The position numbers were made by a program, and so were the translations under genes. This document shows, piece after piece, positions 11,948-22,111 of a stretch of 64,000 nucleotides of DNA. How positions within the stretch are numbered: the stretch's first letter is position 1; every line of letters starts with the position of its first letter. The stretch is from Arachis hypogaea (taxonomy: Eukaryota; Streptophyta; Magnoliopsida; Fabales; Fabaceae). The notes under the pieces are model-generated. The model did no database searches. It was not told the origin of the DNA and saw nothing but the letters and a program-made list of their open reading frames with translations. The stretch lies in contig NC_092051.1 in assembly GCF_003086295.3 (NCBI RefSeq), positions 80,112,445 to 80,176,444 of the forward strand, in the 5' to 3' direction.

Positions 11948-12331
11948 ATGGCACCTAATGCCGAAAAAACCTCTAGAAAGAGGAAAGGGAAGACAGTTGC
12001 TTCTAGAAAGAGGATGGAGAAAACAAGAGAGCCCACTCATGGACCTCAATAAGAGCATGAGGAAGTCCCTCATCAAGAGATTCCTGAGATGCCTCAAGGG
12101 ATGCATTTTCCTCCACACAACTATTGGGAGCAACTCAACACCTCTTTAGGAGAATTGAGTTCTAACATGAAGCAACTAAGAGTGGAGCACCAAGAGAACT
12201 CCATCATCCTCCATGAAATCAGAGAGGACCAAAAGGCCATGAGAGAGGAGCAACAAAGGCAAGGAAGAGACATAGAGGAGCTCAAGAACTCCATTGGTTC
12301 TTCAAGAGGAAGAAGAAGCCACCATCACTAA
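11948..12331 (+). pseudogene. E3 small downstream ORF (basic N-terminus, coiled-coil C-terminus)
   Basis: An ATG at 11948 opens a frame with a Lys/Arg-rich N-terminus, an in-frame TAA at 12050-12052 where Gln is likely, and a remainder rich in Glu, Gln, Arg and Leu (LRVEHQENSIILHEIREDQK and beyond) that looks like a coiled coil, ending in HHH. The coiled coil resembles in character, not in sequence, the C-terminus of E4 ORF2, so it may be the distal part of a split ORF2 or a separate protein. Function unknown. Confidence 0.5.
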
Positions 12332-13449
12332 GGTGGACCCGTTCTTTAATCTCCTTGTTTATTTTCTTTTCTGTTTTCGGTTTTCATGCTTTATGTTTTA
12401 ACTATGTTTGTGTCTTCATTACATGATCATTAGTGTTTAGTGTCTATGTCTTAAAGCTATGAATGTTCCATGAATCTTTCACCTTTCTTAAATAAAAAAT
12501 ATTTTCTGAAAAAGAAAAAGAAGTACATGAATTTCGAATTCTATCTTGAAAATAGTTTAATTATTTTGATGTGGTGGCAATACTTTTATTTTCTGAATTA
12601 ATGCTTGAACAGTGCATATTTTTTATAGTGAAGTTTATGAATGTTAAAATTGTTGGCTCTTGAAAGAATAATGAAGAAAAAGAAATGTTATTAATAATCT
12701 GAAAAATCATAAAATTGATTCTTGAAGCAAGAAAAAGTAATGAAAAACACAAAGCTTGCGAAAAAGATGGTAAAAAATAAAGAAAAAGAAAAAGCAAGCA
12801 GAAAAAGCCAATAGCTCTTTAAACCAAAAGGCAAGAGTAAAAATCCAAGAACCCTTTAAACTAAAAGGCAAGGGTAAAAAGGATCCAAGGCTTTGAGCAT
12901 TAATAGATAGGAGGGCCCAAAGGAATAAAATTCTGGCCTAAGCAGCTAAATCAAGCTGTCCCTAACCATGTGCTTGTGTCATGAAGGTCCAAGTGAAAAG
13001 CTTGAGACTGAGTGGTAAAGTCATGATCCAAAGAAAAAAGAGTGTGCTTAAGAACTCTGGGCACCTCTAACTGGGGACTCTAGCAAAGCTAAGTCACAAT
13101 CTGAAAAGGTTCACCCAGTTATGTGTCTGTGGCATTTATGTATCCGGTGGTAATACTGGAAAACAAAATGCTAAGGGTCACGGCCAAGACTCATAAAGTA
13201 GCTGTGTTCAAGAATCAACATACTAAACTAGGAGAATCAATAACACTATCTGAATTCTGAGTTCCTATGGATGCCAATCATTCTAAACTTCAAAGGATAA
13301 AGTGAGATGCCAAAACTATTCAGAGGCAAAAAGCTACTAGTCCCGCTCATCTAATTGAGACTAAGATTCATTGATAATTTTGAAATTTATTGTATATTCT
13401 CTTCTTTTTATCCTATTTTGTTTTTGGTTGCTTGGGGACAAGCAACAAT
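12332..13449 (+). other. E3 untranslated region before the 3' LTR
   Basis: A-rich sequence with poly(GAAAAA)-like stretches around 12500-12800 and a near-duplicate pair (AAACCAAAAGGCAAGAGTAA and AAACTAAAAGGCAAGGGTAA, 12818-12875). No coding potential seen. Confidence 0.6.
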
Positions 13450-13464
13450 TTAAGTTTGGTGTTG
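13450..13464 (+). other. E3 polypurine tract
   Basis: TTAAGTTTGGTGTTG ends exactly at the TGATGAGCGG start of the LTR. E5 has the identical 15-mer next to its LTR, linking the two families. Confidence 0.7.
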
Positions 13465-13837
13465 TGATGAGCGGATAATTTATATGCTTTTTGGCCTTAT
13501 TTTTAAGTAGTTTTTAGTATGTTTTAGTTACTTTTTATTATATTTTTATTAATTTTTATGTAAAAATCACATTTCTAGACTTTACTATGAGTTTGTGTGT
13601 TTTTCTGTAATTTCAGATATTTTTTGGCCGAAATTGAGGGACCTGAGCAAAATCTGATTCAGAGGTTGAGAAAAGACTACAGATACTGTTGGATTCTGAC
13701 CTCCTTTCACTCAAACGTGTTTTTCTGGAGCTATAGAAGTCCAATTGGTGTGTTCTCAATTGGGCTAGAAAGCTAACATCTTGGGCTTTCCAGAAATGTA
13801 TAGTAGTTCATACTTTGCCCGAGATTTTATGGCCCAA

Positions 13838-13950
13838 ACTGGCGTTCAACGCCAGCCAGAGACCCTTTTCTGGCGTAAAACGCCAAAACTGGCACCAGAA
13901 CTGGAGTTAAACGCCCAAACTGACATCCAAGCCAGTGTTTAACTCTAGAA
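13838..13950. repeat. TGGCGTT-AACGCCA palindrome cluster in the E3 LTR
   Basis: Four to five related words occur, including CTGGCGTTCAACGCCAG, CTGGCGTAAAACGCCA and diverged half-sites, about 130-240 bp upstream of the LTR TATA box, in U3. Confidence 0.75.
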
Positions 13951-14075
13951 TAGGCCTATGCACATGTAAAGCTTAATGCTCAGCCCAAGTACACACCAAG
14001 TGGGCCCCGGAAGTGGATTTCTGCACTATCTGCACTTAGTTACTAAATTTATGTAATCCTTAGTAACTAGTTTAG

Positions 14076-14083
14076 TATAAATA
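14076..14083 (+). promoter_or_regulatory. TATA box of the E3 LTR
   Basis: TATAAATA, 611 bp into the LTR, in a plain AT-rich context and downstream of the palindrome cluster. Probable core promoter element. Confidence 0.55.
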
Positions 14084-15229
14084 GTAGTCTTTCCTATTGT
14101 ATTCAGACCTTAATGATCTTATGCCATTTTTCACATTTGGGAGGCTGGCCATTCGGCCATGCCTAGACCTTTTTCTCTTATGTATTTTCCAATGGTGGAG
14201 TTTCTACACCTCATAGATTAAGGTGCGAAGCTCTGCTGTTCTTCATGAATTAATGCAAGTACTATTATTTCTCTTTCAATTCACGCTTACTTCTTCTCCA
14301 AGATATACTCTCGTACTTAATTTAGTTAAGTCAAAATGAAGGGGTGACCCGTGACAATCACCCACTATCTTCGTTACTCGCTTAGCCAAGATCCGCGTGC
14401 CTGACAACCACAAGCGGTCTAAATGATGTTCAACGTAGTCATTGGACGTCAGCCAGAGTATAGTCTCTTGGGTCTCTGATCCACGGATTTGACTTGTCTC
14501 TCCTGACAATAGAGCAATCGAATTCGTGAGATTAGAACCTTCGTGGTAAAGGCTAGAACCAAATGGCAGCATTTCTGAGATCCGGAAAGTCTAAACCTTG
14601 TCTGTGGTATTCCGAGTAGGATCTGGGACGGGATGACTGTGACGAACTTCAAACTCACAAATGTTAGGCGCATTGACAGTGTGCAAAAGGATAGAGAGAT
14701 CCTATTCCGACATAAGTGAGAACCAACAGATGATTAGCTGTGCGGTAGCTGTGCCTGATATTTTTCATCCGAGACGAGAGATCCGACAGTTGATTAGCCG
14801 TACAGAAACTGTACCTGGACCATTTTCACTGAGAGGACGGATGGTAGCCATTGACAACGGTGATCTACCAACATACAGCTTGCCATGGAAGGGAGCACAC
14901 ATGATTGGATGAAGACAATAGGAAAGCAGAGGTTCAGAAGCAACAAAGCATATCCAAACGCTTATCTGAAATTCCCACCAATGAATTACATAAGTATCTT
15001 TATTTTAATTTACGTTTTATTTATCTTTCAATTATCAAAACTCATAACCAATTGAATCCGCCTGACTAAGATTTACAGGATGACCATAGCTTGCTTCAAG
15101 CCGGCAATCTCCGTGGGATAGACCCTTACTCGCGTAAGGTTTTATTACTTGGACGACTCAGTGCACTTGCTGGTTAGTTGTACCGGAGTTGTGAAAAGTG
15201 TGATCACAATTCCGTGCACCAAGTAGCAG

Positions 15230-16839
15230 TAGCTGTAGATGTAGTAGCAGTAGCAGTGACATCTGAGGTTGCAACAGTAGTAGCAATTGCACTGGCTTGA
15301 GTAGTAGCATTCTTAGGATCTTTAGCAGTTTCGACAGCCTTTGCAGCTGTAGCTTAAGCAGCATCAAAAGCCCTCTTCTTTTCACACCCTCTCTTGGTAT
15401 GACCCTTTTGCAGACAATACTTGCAGGTGAATTTTCTTAGTTGTCTTTTCATGGTTGAACTTGGCTTAGATTTCTTGCTAGAACTGGTGCCTTCATCTGC
15501 ATCCTTCCTTCTCTTTGTTTGAAGGTTCCCTGGCTTTCTCTTAATTGGTGAGGCCAATGGCCTGTTATACTAAATTTGTTCCCAAAAAGGTTGGCTAGGT
15601 ACAGGATTAATGTGGTACTTGTATGTTTCTTTGTAAGACTCTATGGTTGTCAATTTGTGGAAAAAGTCCACCTAGTGCTTGTTCACTTTGGCAAGTGCTG
15701 CACAAGTATGAACGCATGGAATCCCTACAAATTATTATTTCAAGATATTAAAAAATACAATATTGTATAAGACAGCATTAATATGCAACAAATCATGAAA
15801 CATTTGATTTAGTGGGTTGGGAAATTAATAACCTATCAACATCCAAAAATGGAAGGTACACAGTCTTTTTCCCAAGTCAACCACATAGTTGGTAGGATTC
15901 CCATGAACCTCAAACTTCTCATAGTCAGTATCTCCAGCCCAGATAGCATGCTAGCTCTTGGACTCCTTCCTTACCTTCTCAAGCCTATTTTTAATTACTG
16001 AGTCTTGTAGTCTCCAAGATTTTCATGAAGCAACTCTAGGAACCACTTCCAACTTTTCTTGTTCTCCACTTCCACAATTGCCCATGCAATTACCTATATA
16101 TGGTGATTAGCATCTTGTCCAACAGTAGATAGAATTTTCCCCACAAATACAGTCTTTAAGAAGGCACCATCAAGTTCAATTAATGGACGACAACCAGCCC
16201 TCAAACCATCCTTGGGGGTGGAAGATCTCAAATAGTATCTCTTGGACTTTGTCACTTTGTCTTGTGTGGGTGTGGGTTTGGGGACTGTCTTAGGCTTAGG
16301 CTTCAGTTTCGAATTGAAATTGATCTTCCTTTGTACGGTTTCTTTAGCTTGGGGAGTATTGGTTACTATGCTCAAACAAAACGGAGGTTGCTTCTCGATA
16401 GTAGTTTTCATAAAAAGGTTTGGCATAGTCGTGGCATTTTTCTTTGCTTGCTCTCCAAGATCCCTCACTTGGTCATCAAGGTGCACAACAACATCCTGTC
16501 ATTATAGTATCTCAAGTTCTAAAATTTCATGTTCAATGTAGACATCAATAACACCATTGTTTTTTCCACCATGAGAACACATCTCTCTCAGATCATTATC
16601 AGAGTTTAAATTCCTCAACCCCACTTCCAGGCTCTTTCCTGGCACTTGCACCAAATTTTCTTCATTCTACCATATCCTAACTCTTTAAAATAGTTTCTCA
16701 GGTAGAATACATCCAATCTATCCATAGCAAGGTCACCCAAACAATGCTTATTGTCAGAATAATACGTCCACCTTCCATCCTTACCCTTCTCAAAATTGGT
16801 CCCATGATGAAACATTATATCTAATACTTCAGCGTCCAT
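15230..16839 (-). pseudogene. MULE (MuDR-type) transposase, internally deleted
   Basis: On the minus strand the product starts at Met 16839 with a PB1-like N-terminal domain of plant MULE transposases (block DIMFHHGTNFEKGKDGRWTY; then VFYLRNYFKELGYG). The frame breaks near 16618, where a G-run is one base short. A second block at 16094-16486 has SKRYYLRSS and GCRPLIELDGAFLK, the region holding the first catalytic Asp, and TVGQDANHH. Most of the remaining DDE core and the SWIM region are missing or scrambled. A C-terminal CCHC knuckle (CKYCLQKGHTKRGC, 15384-15425) precedes a low-complexity Ala/Thr tail. Terminal inverted repeats were not found. E3 abuts its 3' end at 15222, so E3 may have inserted here. 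Confidence 0.75.
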
Positions 16840-17629
16840 CTGCAACATAACAAAAGAAGAAAAATATTTAAAACGCATGCAACCCAAAATCAGTAAATAA
16901 CAAACACACACTGCACGATCAAAGATAGCCCATGTGCTATTCAAAAGAAACAGAGCATCTAGTAGCAATTCGAACATATCAACAACAAAAATCCTAACAA
17001 TATATCATTTTCAACAAAATCTTAATGCAAACGATAAGACAAACTTAAACAACCCCTCATCAGAAGAAAGAAAAATGAGCCATAAAAAGATTTTTGGAAA
17101 AAGAAAACTCCCTGTCATGATAGCTTAAACGGTGTCCCACGCTTTGCTTCAATGGCTTTCCATGAAACTTCCTCCAACTCTAGCGCAACGAATGGTAGAA
17201 ATCAACGATCAACCAGCAGTGCCCTAAGCTATCGCCATTGTCTCTAGCTATGGAGGATGAGACTAAGCGTTGAAATTATGAAGAAGTTAGAAAGAACATG
17301 TAATGAATGACCAGCCTTTCACCCAAGTAACCATTTCATTCTACCGGGAGAAAAATGGCAATGTTTCTGTTTCATAACATTTTTCTCATGAAACGACGTC
17401 GTTTAGGTGATCCTAGATGATAATGGTTGTGCCACATCAGGAAGCCTGTTGCTGACTCACACCGGAATTAGAGTGAAGGACTAATATGTTGCCCAGAGCA
17501 CAATTTCGAAGACAAAAATAACATAAAAATCTCAAAGGCTAAATTGGTGCACAAGAATCTGAAGGATCACTACGAAGATTTGGTCCACAATCTCCTTTGA
17601 GCTCCATTCCCACAAAACACACTTCCCAC
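16840..17629. other. No supported gene; upstream flank of the MULE
   Basis: Holds only short ORFs without recognisable content. It could contain the 5' leader and terminal repeat of the MULE, but I could not pair an inverted repeat. Confidence 0.4.
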
Positions 17630-17663
17630 CCTCTATCTCTCTCTTTCTCTCTCTCTCTCTCTC
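17630..17663. repeat. CT-rich microsatellite
   Basis: Interrupted CT repeat ending in an uninterrupted (CT)n run just before 17664. Such tracts are common in plant 5' leaders. The 84-codon plus-strand ORF that follows (17668) is Ser/Pro-rich and unrecognised. Confidence 0.7.
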
Positions 17664-18482
17664 AAATGTGACTTCTCCATCGAACGGGTTTCCTCCGCTG
17701 CTGACGCCGCCACCGCTCGCATCGCACGAGTTCTCTCTATCACCGCTTGCATCACAAGAGCTCCCACCGCCGCGTCTCTTGTCGCACCGTCGCACAAGCT
17801 ATATCCACCACTCTTCTCATCGCATCTACTCCATCTGGCTCCTCTTCCATCTAATTTTAACTCGCTGTCTCAATTCTTCTGTAACCATCTCTAATCAACT
17901 CTTCAATTTTTTAAGCTAATTTTAATTAGGGACTTATTTTTTCTTGATTCAGATGGAGTGTGAAATGTAATACTTCCAAACTTCTGCTCCTGTTTCTGTG
18001 AAAATTTAAGGTATATTCTGGTTTTATGATTTTGTTATTTGTGATAAACCTTAGGACTCAATTTTTCTATGCGAATTTTAAGTTTATCATACTCTGCTAG
18101 AACATCGTCTTCATGCTAAGGTCTTAAAACGTTACCAATTTGCTTTGAAATGCATTTGAATCTGTGTTTTATTATTAATATGAAGTGGTGGAACATTTTG
18201 TTGTTTGATTCAGGAACTTGCGAAGGCTAGGAAAAAGAAGAGGAGGCGCCATTACACTCTTGAGCAAGTGAGTACTTATGCTCATTCATCATGTATTTAT
18301 TTACTCATATTTGGGATTTAACTTTAAGTTCTGGATTATGTTGGTATGTTTAGTTAAAATCTTTCCATCTTTGAGATATTTTGGTTAATTAAATAAAGAA
18401 TTATTCTTCACATACAAGCGTTTTTTCCATACAAGTCTTTACAAGTCATTTATAATCACACGCTTCGTACTGTTATTGCACG

Positions 18483-18532
18483 TTCTTCTTCTTCTTCTTC
18501 TTCTTCTTCTTCTTCTTCTTCTTCTTCTTCTT
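18483..18532. repeat. (TTC)n microsatellite
   Basis: An uninterrupted run of about 16 TTC units. The minus-strand Arg-rich ORF across it is an artefact of the repeat. Confidence 0.95.
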
Positions 18533-18837
18533 GTTACTGCACGTTCGTTATTTTGATTCTTCGTTATCGTCGTCATCAACACCACATCTTCTTCCTCCTC
18601 CTCTTCTTCCTTTTTTTTCATTGGAATTTCTTCTCATCCTTTCTTTTTCTCTTTCTCCCCCATCATCAGTTATCTCGTTGTTGAAGATAATGAATAATTC
18701 AAGTTTATATTGTCAATTGAACCAGAACAAAATTGATTATTGTTTTAAATTCAATCAAGTGGCTGAGGTGTGGTTCAATTCAGAAGAAAAAAATGTAGCA
18801 TAGAGGGAAAATTTTTCTGTATTTGCAGCAAATTTGG

Positions 18838-18904
18838 GTGGAACACGAAGATATTTGGGTGTAACACGAAGATATTTGGGTGTAACACGAAGATATTTGG
18901 GTGT
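18838..18904. repeat. Three tandem 21-bp units
   Basis: AACACGAAGATATTTGGGTG recurs with a 21-bp period at 18842, 18863 and 18884. A diverged relative with AACATGAAGATATT lies near 19216, within the second internal block of the TIR element. Confidence 0.85.
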
Positions 18905-19953
18905 ATTTTTATTCTGATAAGTTTTGCATAATTCAAAACTCTTCCTCTTCCTCATTCTTATCTTCTGCTGCTTTTTTTCTTATTCATCTTTTCCCTTTTG
19001 TTTTACCTTCTTAAGTTTCTTCTTGTTTTACTCTCTTAACAAGAATAAAAACAAAAAAATCAAATAAAAAAAAAGAAGAAACATATAATGTTGTAAAATT
19101 ACTTGAAAGAGGATGAACTCACATTCATTAATTAAAAGAAAGAAAGAAATAAGAAAAAAAGAAGAAAATAAAATACAGCATTAGAGGAAGTATTTTTCTG
19201 TATTTGAAGCAAATTTAGGTGTAACATGAAGATATTCAAGTGTAACATGAAAATATTTAGGTGTATTTTTATTCTGATAAGTTCTGCATAATTCAAAACT
19301 CTTCCTCTTCCTCCTTTTCATCTTCTGCTGCTACTTCTTCTTCATCTTCTTATTTCATATTCTCATAATTCTTCTTCGGAGGAAAAAATCAAACAAAAAA
19401 GAAAAAATGCATAATGTTGCAAAACCAATAGAAAGAGAAGGAGGAAAAAATGCAGCAACAATAACAGTAGTAAAAAAACGACGATAAAGATGAAACACGT
19501 GACGAAAAAGGAGGAGAAACGCAAAGAAAAAAGAGAAGAAGAAGGAAGAGGAGGAGGAGGAACGTGAAGCGTGTTATGGAAACCATTGAGTAGCGCGCGT
19601 GTTGACACGCTCGTATAGGTGAGCGTCCTTTTTGTTGGGTTTTGCCAAACTTGTATGACTTGTAAACCAAAATGACTTGTATGTGTAGCACTTCTCTTAA
19701 ATAAATAATCGTAACTTGCACACCTATGGAAAAAGATGAGGCGTCATGAGATTGCCAAAGAGGATAGAGTGAAGTATGTATATTTAGGAAAGATTTTCAG
19801 TAATGAAATTCTTTATCTTTATTTTCTTTCTCTTGCTCATGTTTTACATCAGAATTTTGTTTAACTCAAGGCTGGTGACAGAACTAGCAGGTTTTATCTC
19901 CACTCTTCGTGGTCATGTTGCTCCTCTTTTTCACCAGATGGTTCGATCAGTTG

Positions 19954-20588
19954 GTATGTTGGTATTCATTTTTTGAAATTCCTGCTATGTATCATTTGTT
20001 ATGAAGAATTAAATCTATAGAGGCAGTCCAATAAGAGAGTGCACTACTCGGTATTTCTCTTATTTTTAGGCTTTGCTTAAATGATTAGCACACTCAGCAC
20101 ACTAATACTTATTCCTTTGTGGTTTAGGAATGTTATGCATACCATATTTTGTGTACATGCTACTCTTTCTCTTTTTAGATTTAAACTGAAAGTTAAAAAG
20201 CGTGAGAATGAAAAAAATGTTTTTAATATAAAAAAATGATGATATATACTTGAGCTGTACCAAAAAGTGGAGCAAATATCATTTCTCTTTGCAACTTATC
20301 TTCCATTCTTGTTTATTGAAGAGTATGTTATTAATTTTTTAATTTTGTCCTGCATAGTTCACACTATTCTTCACGCCAATTGTAAAATAAATTAATGGTT
20401 GAGTCTTGATATTTTGTTTCTTAGTAAATTGGATAATATGGACTTGAATAAATAAATACACTAACTAAAAGACATCAATAGTTTAAGCTGGATACTTGAA
20501 CCTGAAGTATTATTCATTTGTGTTCTTACTCCAACATTCCAATGGAGGGTCTGTTCATAAGTTGTTGTGCTATTTATTTTCCCTCCAG
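19954..20588. other. No gene seen (AT-rich, intron-like)
   Basis: AT-rich sequence between the pumilio-24 and SEC23 fragments. I see no ORF, repeat or RNA gene. Confidence 0.6.
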
Positions 20589-20762
20589 CTACTAGATGAG
20601 TTGCAGACTAACCAATGGCCTGTTCCACTGGGCAGTCATCCAGCATGGTGCACTGATGTGGCTTTGAGTGTTGCGGCAGGGATGCTTGGTGCTTGTATTC
20701 GTGGGACGGGGGCTAGAATCATTGCATTGGTTGGAGGTCCTTGCACTAAAGGATCTGGCACG
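20589..20762 (+). pseudogene. SEC23 single-exon fragment (COPII coat)
   Basis: A 174-bp open stretch follows a CTCCAG acceptor and ends at an ACG-GTAACT donor, 58 codons with no stop. It encodes [15 protein letters not shown], then [12 protein letters not shown] and [20 protein letters not shown], which I recognise as the trunk domain of plant SEC23, the GTPase-activating subunit of the COPII vesicle coat. A few positions differ from what I expect. No preceding or following SEC23 exon is visible within the available flanks, so it is an isolated fragment next to pieces of a different gene. Confidence 0.75.
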
Positions 20763-20953
20763 GTAACTCGGTTACCTACTCTTAGCTGTATGATTTATTT
20801 TTTGTTTGGTATGAATTTGTAATTTTGGCTGAATATTATTAAATGTTTCCAAGATCTGGCTTTGTTCCTTTTTTGTTGTTGTAATTTCACTCTTTTGATT
20901 AGTAATACTTTTATTTATTTATTTATATTTTTTTATTTTGAGTGAGAGATCGT

Positions 20954-21523
20954 TAGGGGTGAGCACAGGTCGGTTTGGTTCGGGTTTATGGTAAAATTAG
21001 AACCGAACCGATCAAAATGTAATCGGTTTGGTTTGGTTCGGATTTGTATTTTTTTTTGTACATATACTCAAACCAAACCAAACCGATTAAGAACGGATTG
21101 GTTCGGTTCGGGTAATTGGGTACCCGATGACTTTGAAATTCATAAAAAAAAACCAAATTTTTATCTTAAAAATTCAACATGTACAATAACATGTAACATC
21201 AATAGAAATAATCCAAACATGTTAAATACCAAATACATTAAAAACTAAACTCATTAAAATCCAAATATATTAATAATGAATAATCATTGTCTAATAGAAA
21301 AGCCATATATTTTTTTATTTTTTTATTTAATTAATATATGATCGGGTTCGCGGGTTGGTTCGGGTTCCGCACCCCCAAAACCGATACCCGAACCAATCAC
21401 TAACAAAAGTTATCGGTTTGATTCGGATTGGACCCAATTATCCGTTGGTTTCAAAACCAATTTAATTGGTTCGGTTCGAATTTGGACGGATAATCGGGTA
21501 CCTGCTACCCGTGCTCACCCCTA
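20954..21523. mobile_element. hAT-type MITE with 8-bp target duplication
   Basis: The ends are TAGGGGTGAGCAC and its exact inverse GTGCTCACCCCTA. The flanks are GAGATCGT (20946-20953) and GAGATTGT (21524-21531), an 8-bp duplication with one mismatch, as expected for hAT elements. The inside (570 bp) has GGTTCGG-rich arms that are partly self-complementary and no coding capacity. Confidence 0.85.
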
Positions 21524-21531
21524 GAGATTGT

Positions 21532-22111
21532 GGTTCGATGTACTATATGAGATTCAATGTTGCCTTTGACAAAGTATTTTCACTTGCGCTTTTTGAACTG
21601 ATGACTTTGTTTTTTCATATATGTTTGAAACTAGGGATAGTTCCTTTATCTATGTTTTAAGCATATAATATGTTTTGTTAGATCACAGCAGTGAATGATC
21701 AACGTTTTCTGTTTTCCTTTAATTTCTTTTTGATGTTTCTTTCTCTATAAATTTATTTATGTATTCTTTTGTATTTTGCCTCTGATGTCTAACTATTTAG
21801 CTAAAGGATTTGGTGATTTTGGTATTTTAGCTTTGAAGGATTTTCTGGAAATAAAGACTATTCAAGATGGTAAGTTGATTACTAGCATGTATTTTTACGT
21901 TCGGTTTATTCATTTATTTTTGGCTTAATCCATAAGTCACTATCTCATTTATCTATATCAAGGATAAGGATTTTATTAGCTTTTCTTACTCGCCCAAGAA
22001 TATTTGCCTTAATAAGCATATATGTTGATGACAAGCCATCTTAGCCTAGTTTCACTAGCCTTTTTCTTTGTTTTTATTAGGTTTTATGCACTTTCTTGCA
22101 TTCTAAGTAAG
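21532..22111. other. No gene seen; left flank of E4
   Basis: AT-rich. A short exon-like stretch (about 21830-21868, between an AG and GTAAGT) is unrecognised. GTAAG (22107-22111) is the candidate left target duplication of E4. Confidence 0.4.

Larger units (their letters stand above)
8911..15221 (+). mobile_element. E3: Athila-like LTR retrotransposon, 3' part only
   Basis: The block runs from a GC-rich spacer through an extra ORF (ORF2), a small ORF, a polypurine tract and a complete 3' LTR. ORF2 is clearly related to the extra ORF of E4 (30646-31899) and stands in the same order relative to the GC-rich spacer and LTR, which supports an Athila-type element. Gag, pol and the 5' LTR are absent, probably displaced beyond the left window edge by the E2 insertion. 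The sequence after the LTR, AGTAG (15222-15226), is the candidate right target duplication; its partner is not visible. Confidence 0.75.
13465..15221 (+). repeat. E3 3' LTR
   Basis: Starts TGATGAGCGGATAATTTATA, ends CCGTGCACCA, 1757 bp. I recognise it as a very common LTR family of Arachis, which is the main basis for the organism call. It contains a palindrome cluster at 13838-13950 and a TATA box at 14076. No gene is supported; the short ORFs at 14276-14912 fall in U5. Confidence 0.8.
18409..19685. mobile_element. Non-autonomous DNA element with imperfect TIRs
   Basis: The left end has CACATACAAG then further TACAAGTC words to about 18450. The right end (19640-19685) carries the same words in inverted order, ending CTTGTATGTG. 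Imperfect inverted ends of about 45 bp enclose 1.28 kb without coding capacity. Two diverged direct copies of a block occur inside (about 18810-18975 and 19190-19345). No clear target duplication was found, so the superfamily is unassigned. Confidence 0.5.
18214..19953 (+). pseudogene. Pumilio homolog 24 (Puf6-type) gene fragments
   Basis: Three exon-like pieces lie in order on the plus strand. At 18214-18267 the sequence follows a CAG acceptor, encodes ELAKARKKKRRRHYTLEQ and ends at a GTGAGT donor. At about 19712-19773 it encodes LAHLWKKMRRHEIAKEDR and ends at GTATGT. At 19871-19953 it encodes LAGFISTLRGHVAPL within a longer stretch and ends at GTATGT. From memory these match, in order, the N-terminal linker and a Puf-repeat part of the nucleolar rRNA-processing protein APUM24/Puf6. 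Large parts between the second and third pieces and everything downstream are missing, so this is a fragment, not a gene. A TIR element occupies the first intron. Confidence 0.6.

Noticed and set aside
17668..17919. Ser/Pro-rich 83-codon ORF after the CT tract as a host exon
   Set aside because: Has a Met and some codon-like regularity but no recognisable domain, and it reads into AT-rich sequence; not enough support to call a gene.
18439..18621. Arg-rich minus-strand ORF
   Set aside because: Translation of the TTC microsatellite.
21825..21868. Short exon-like stretch before GTAAGT
   Set aside because: Flanked by AG and GTAAGT but the peptide is unrecognised and too short to support.
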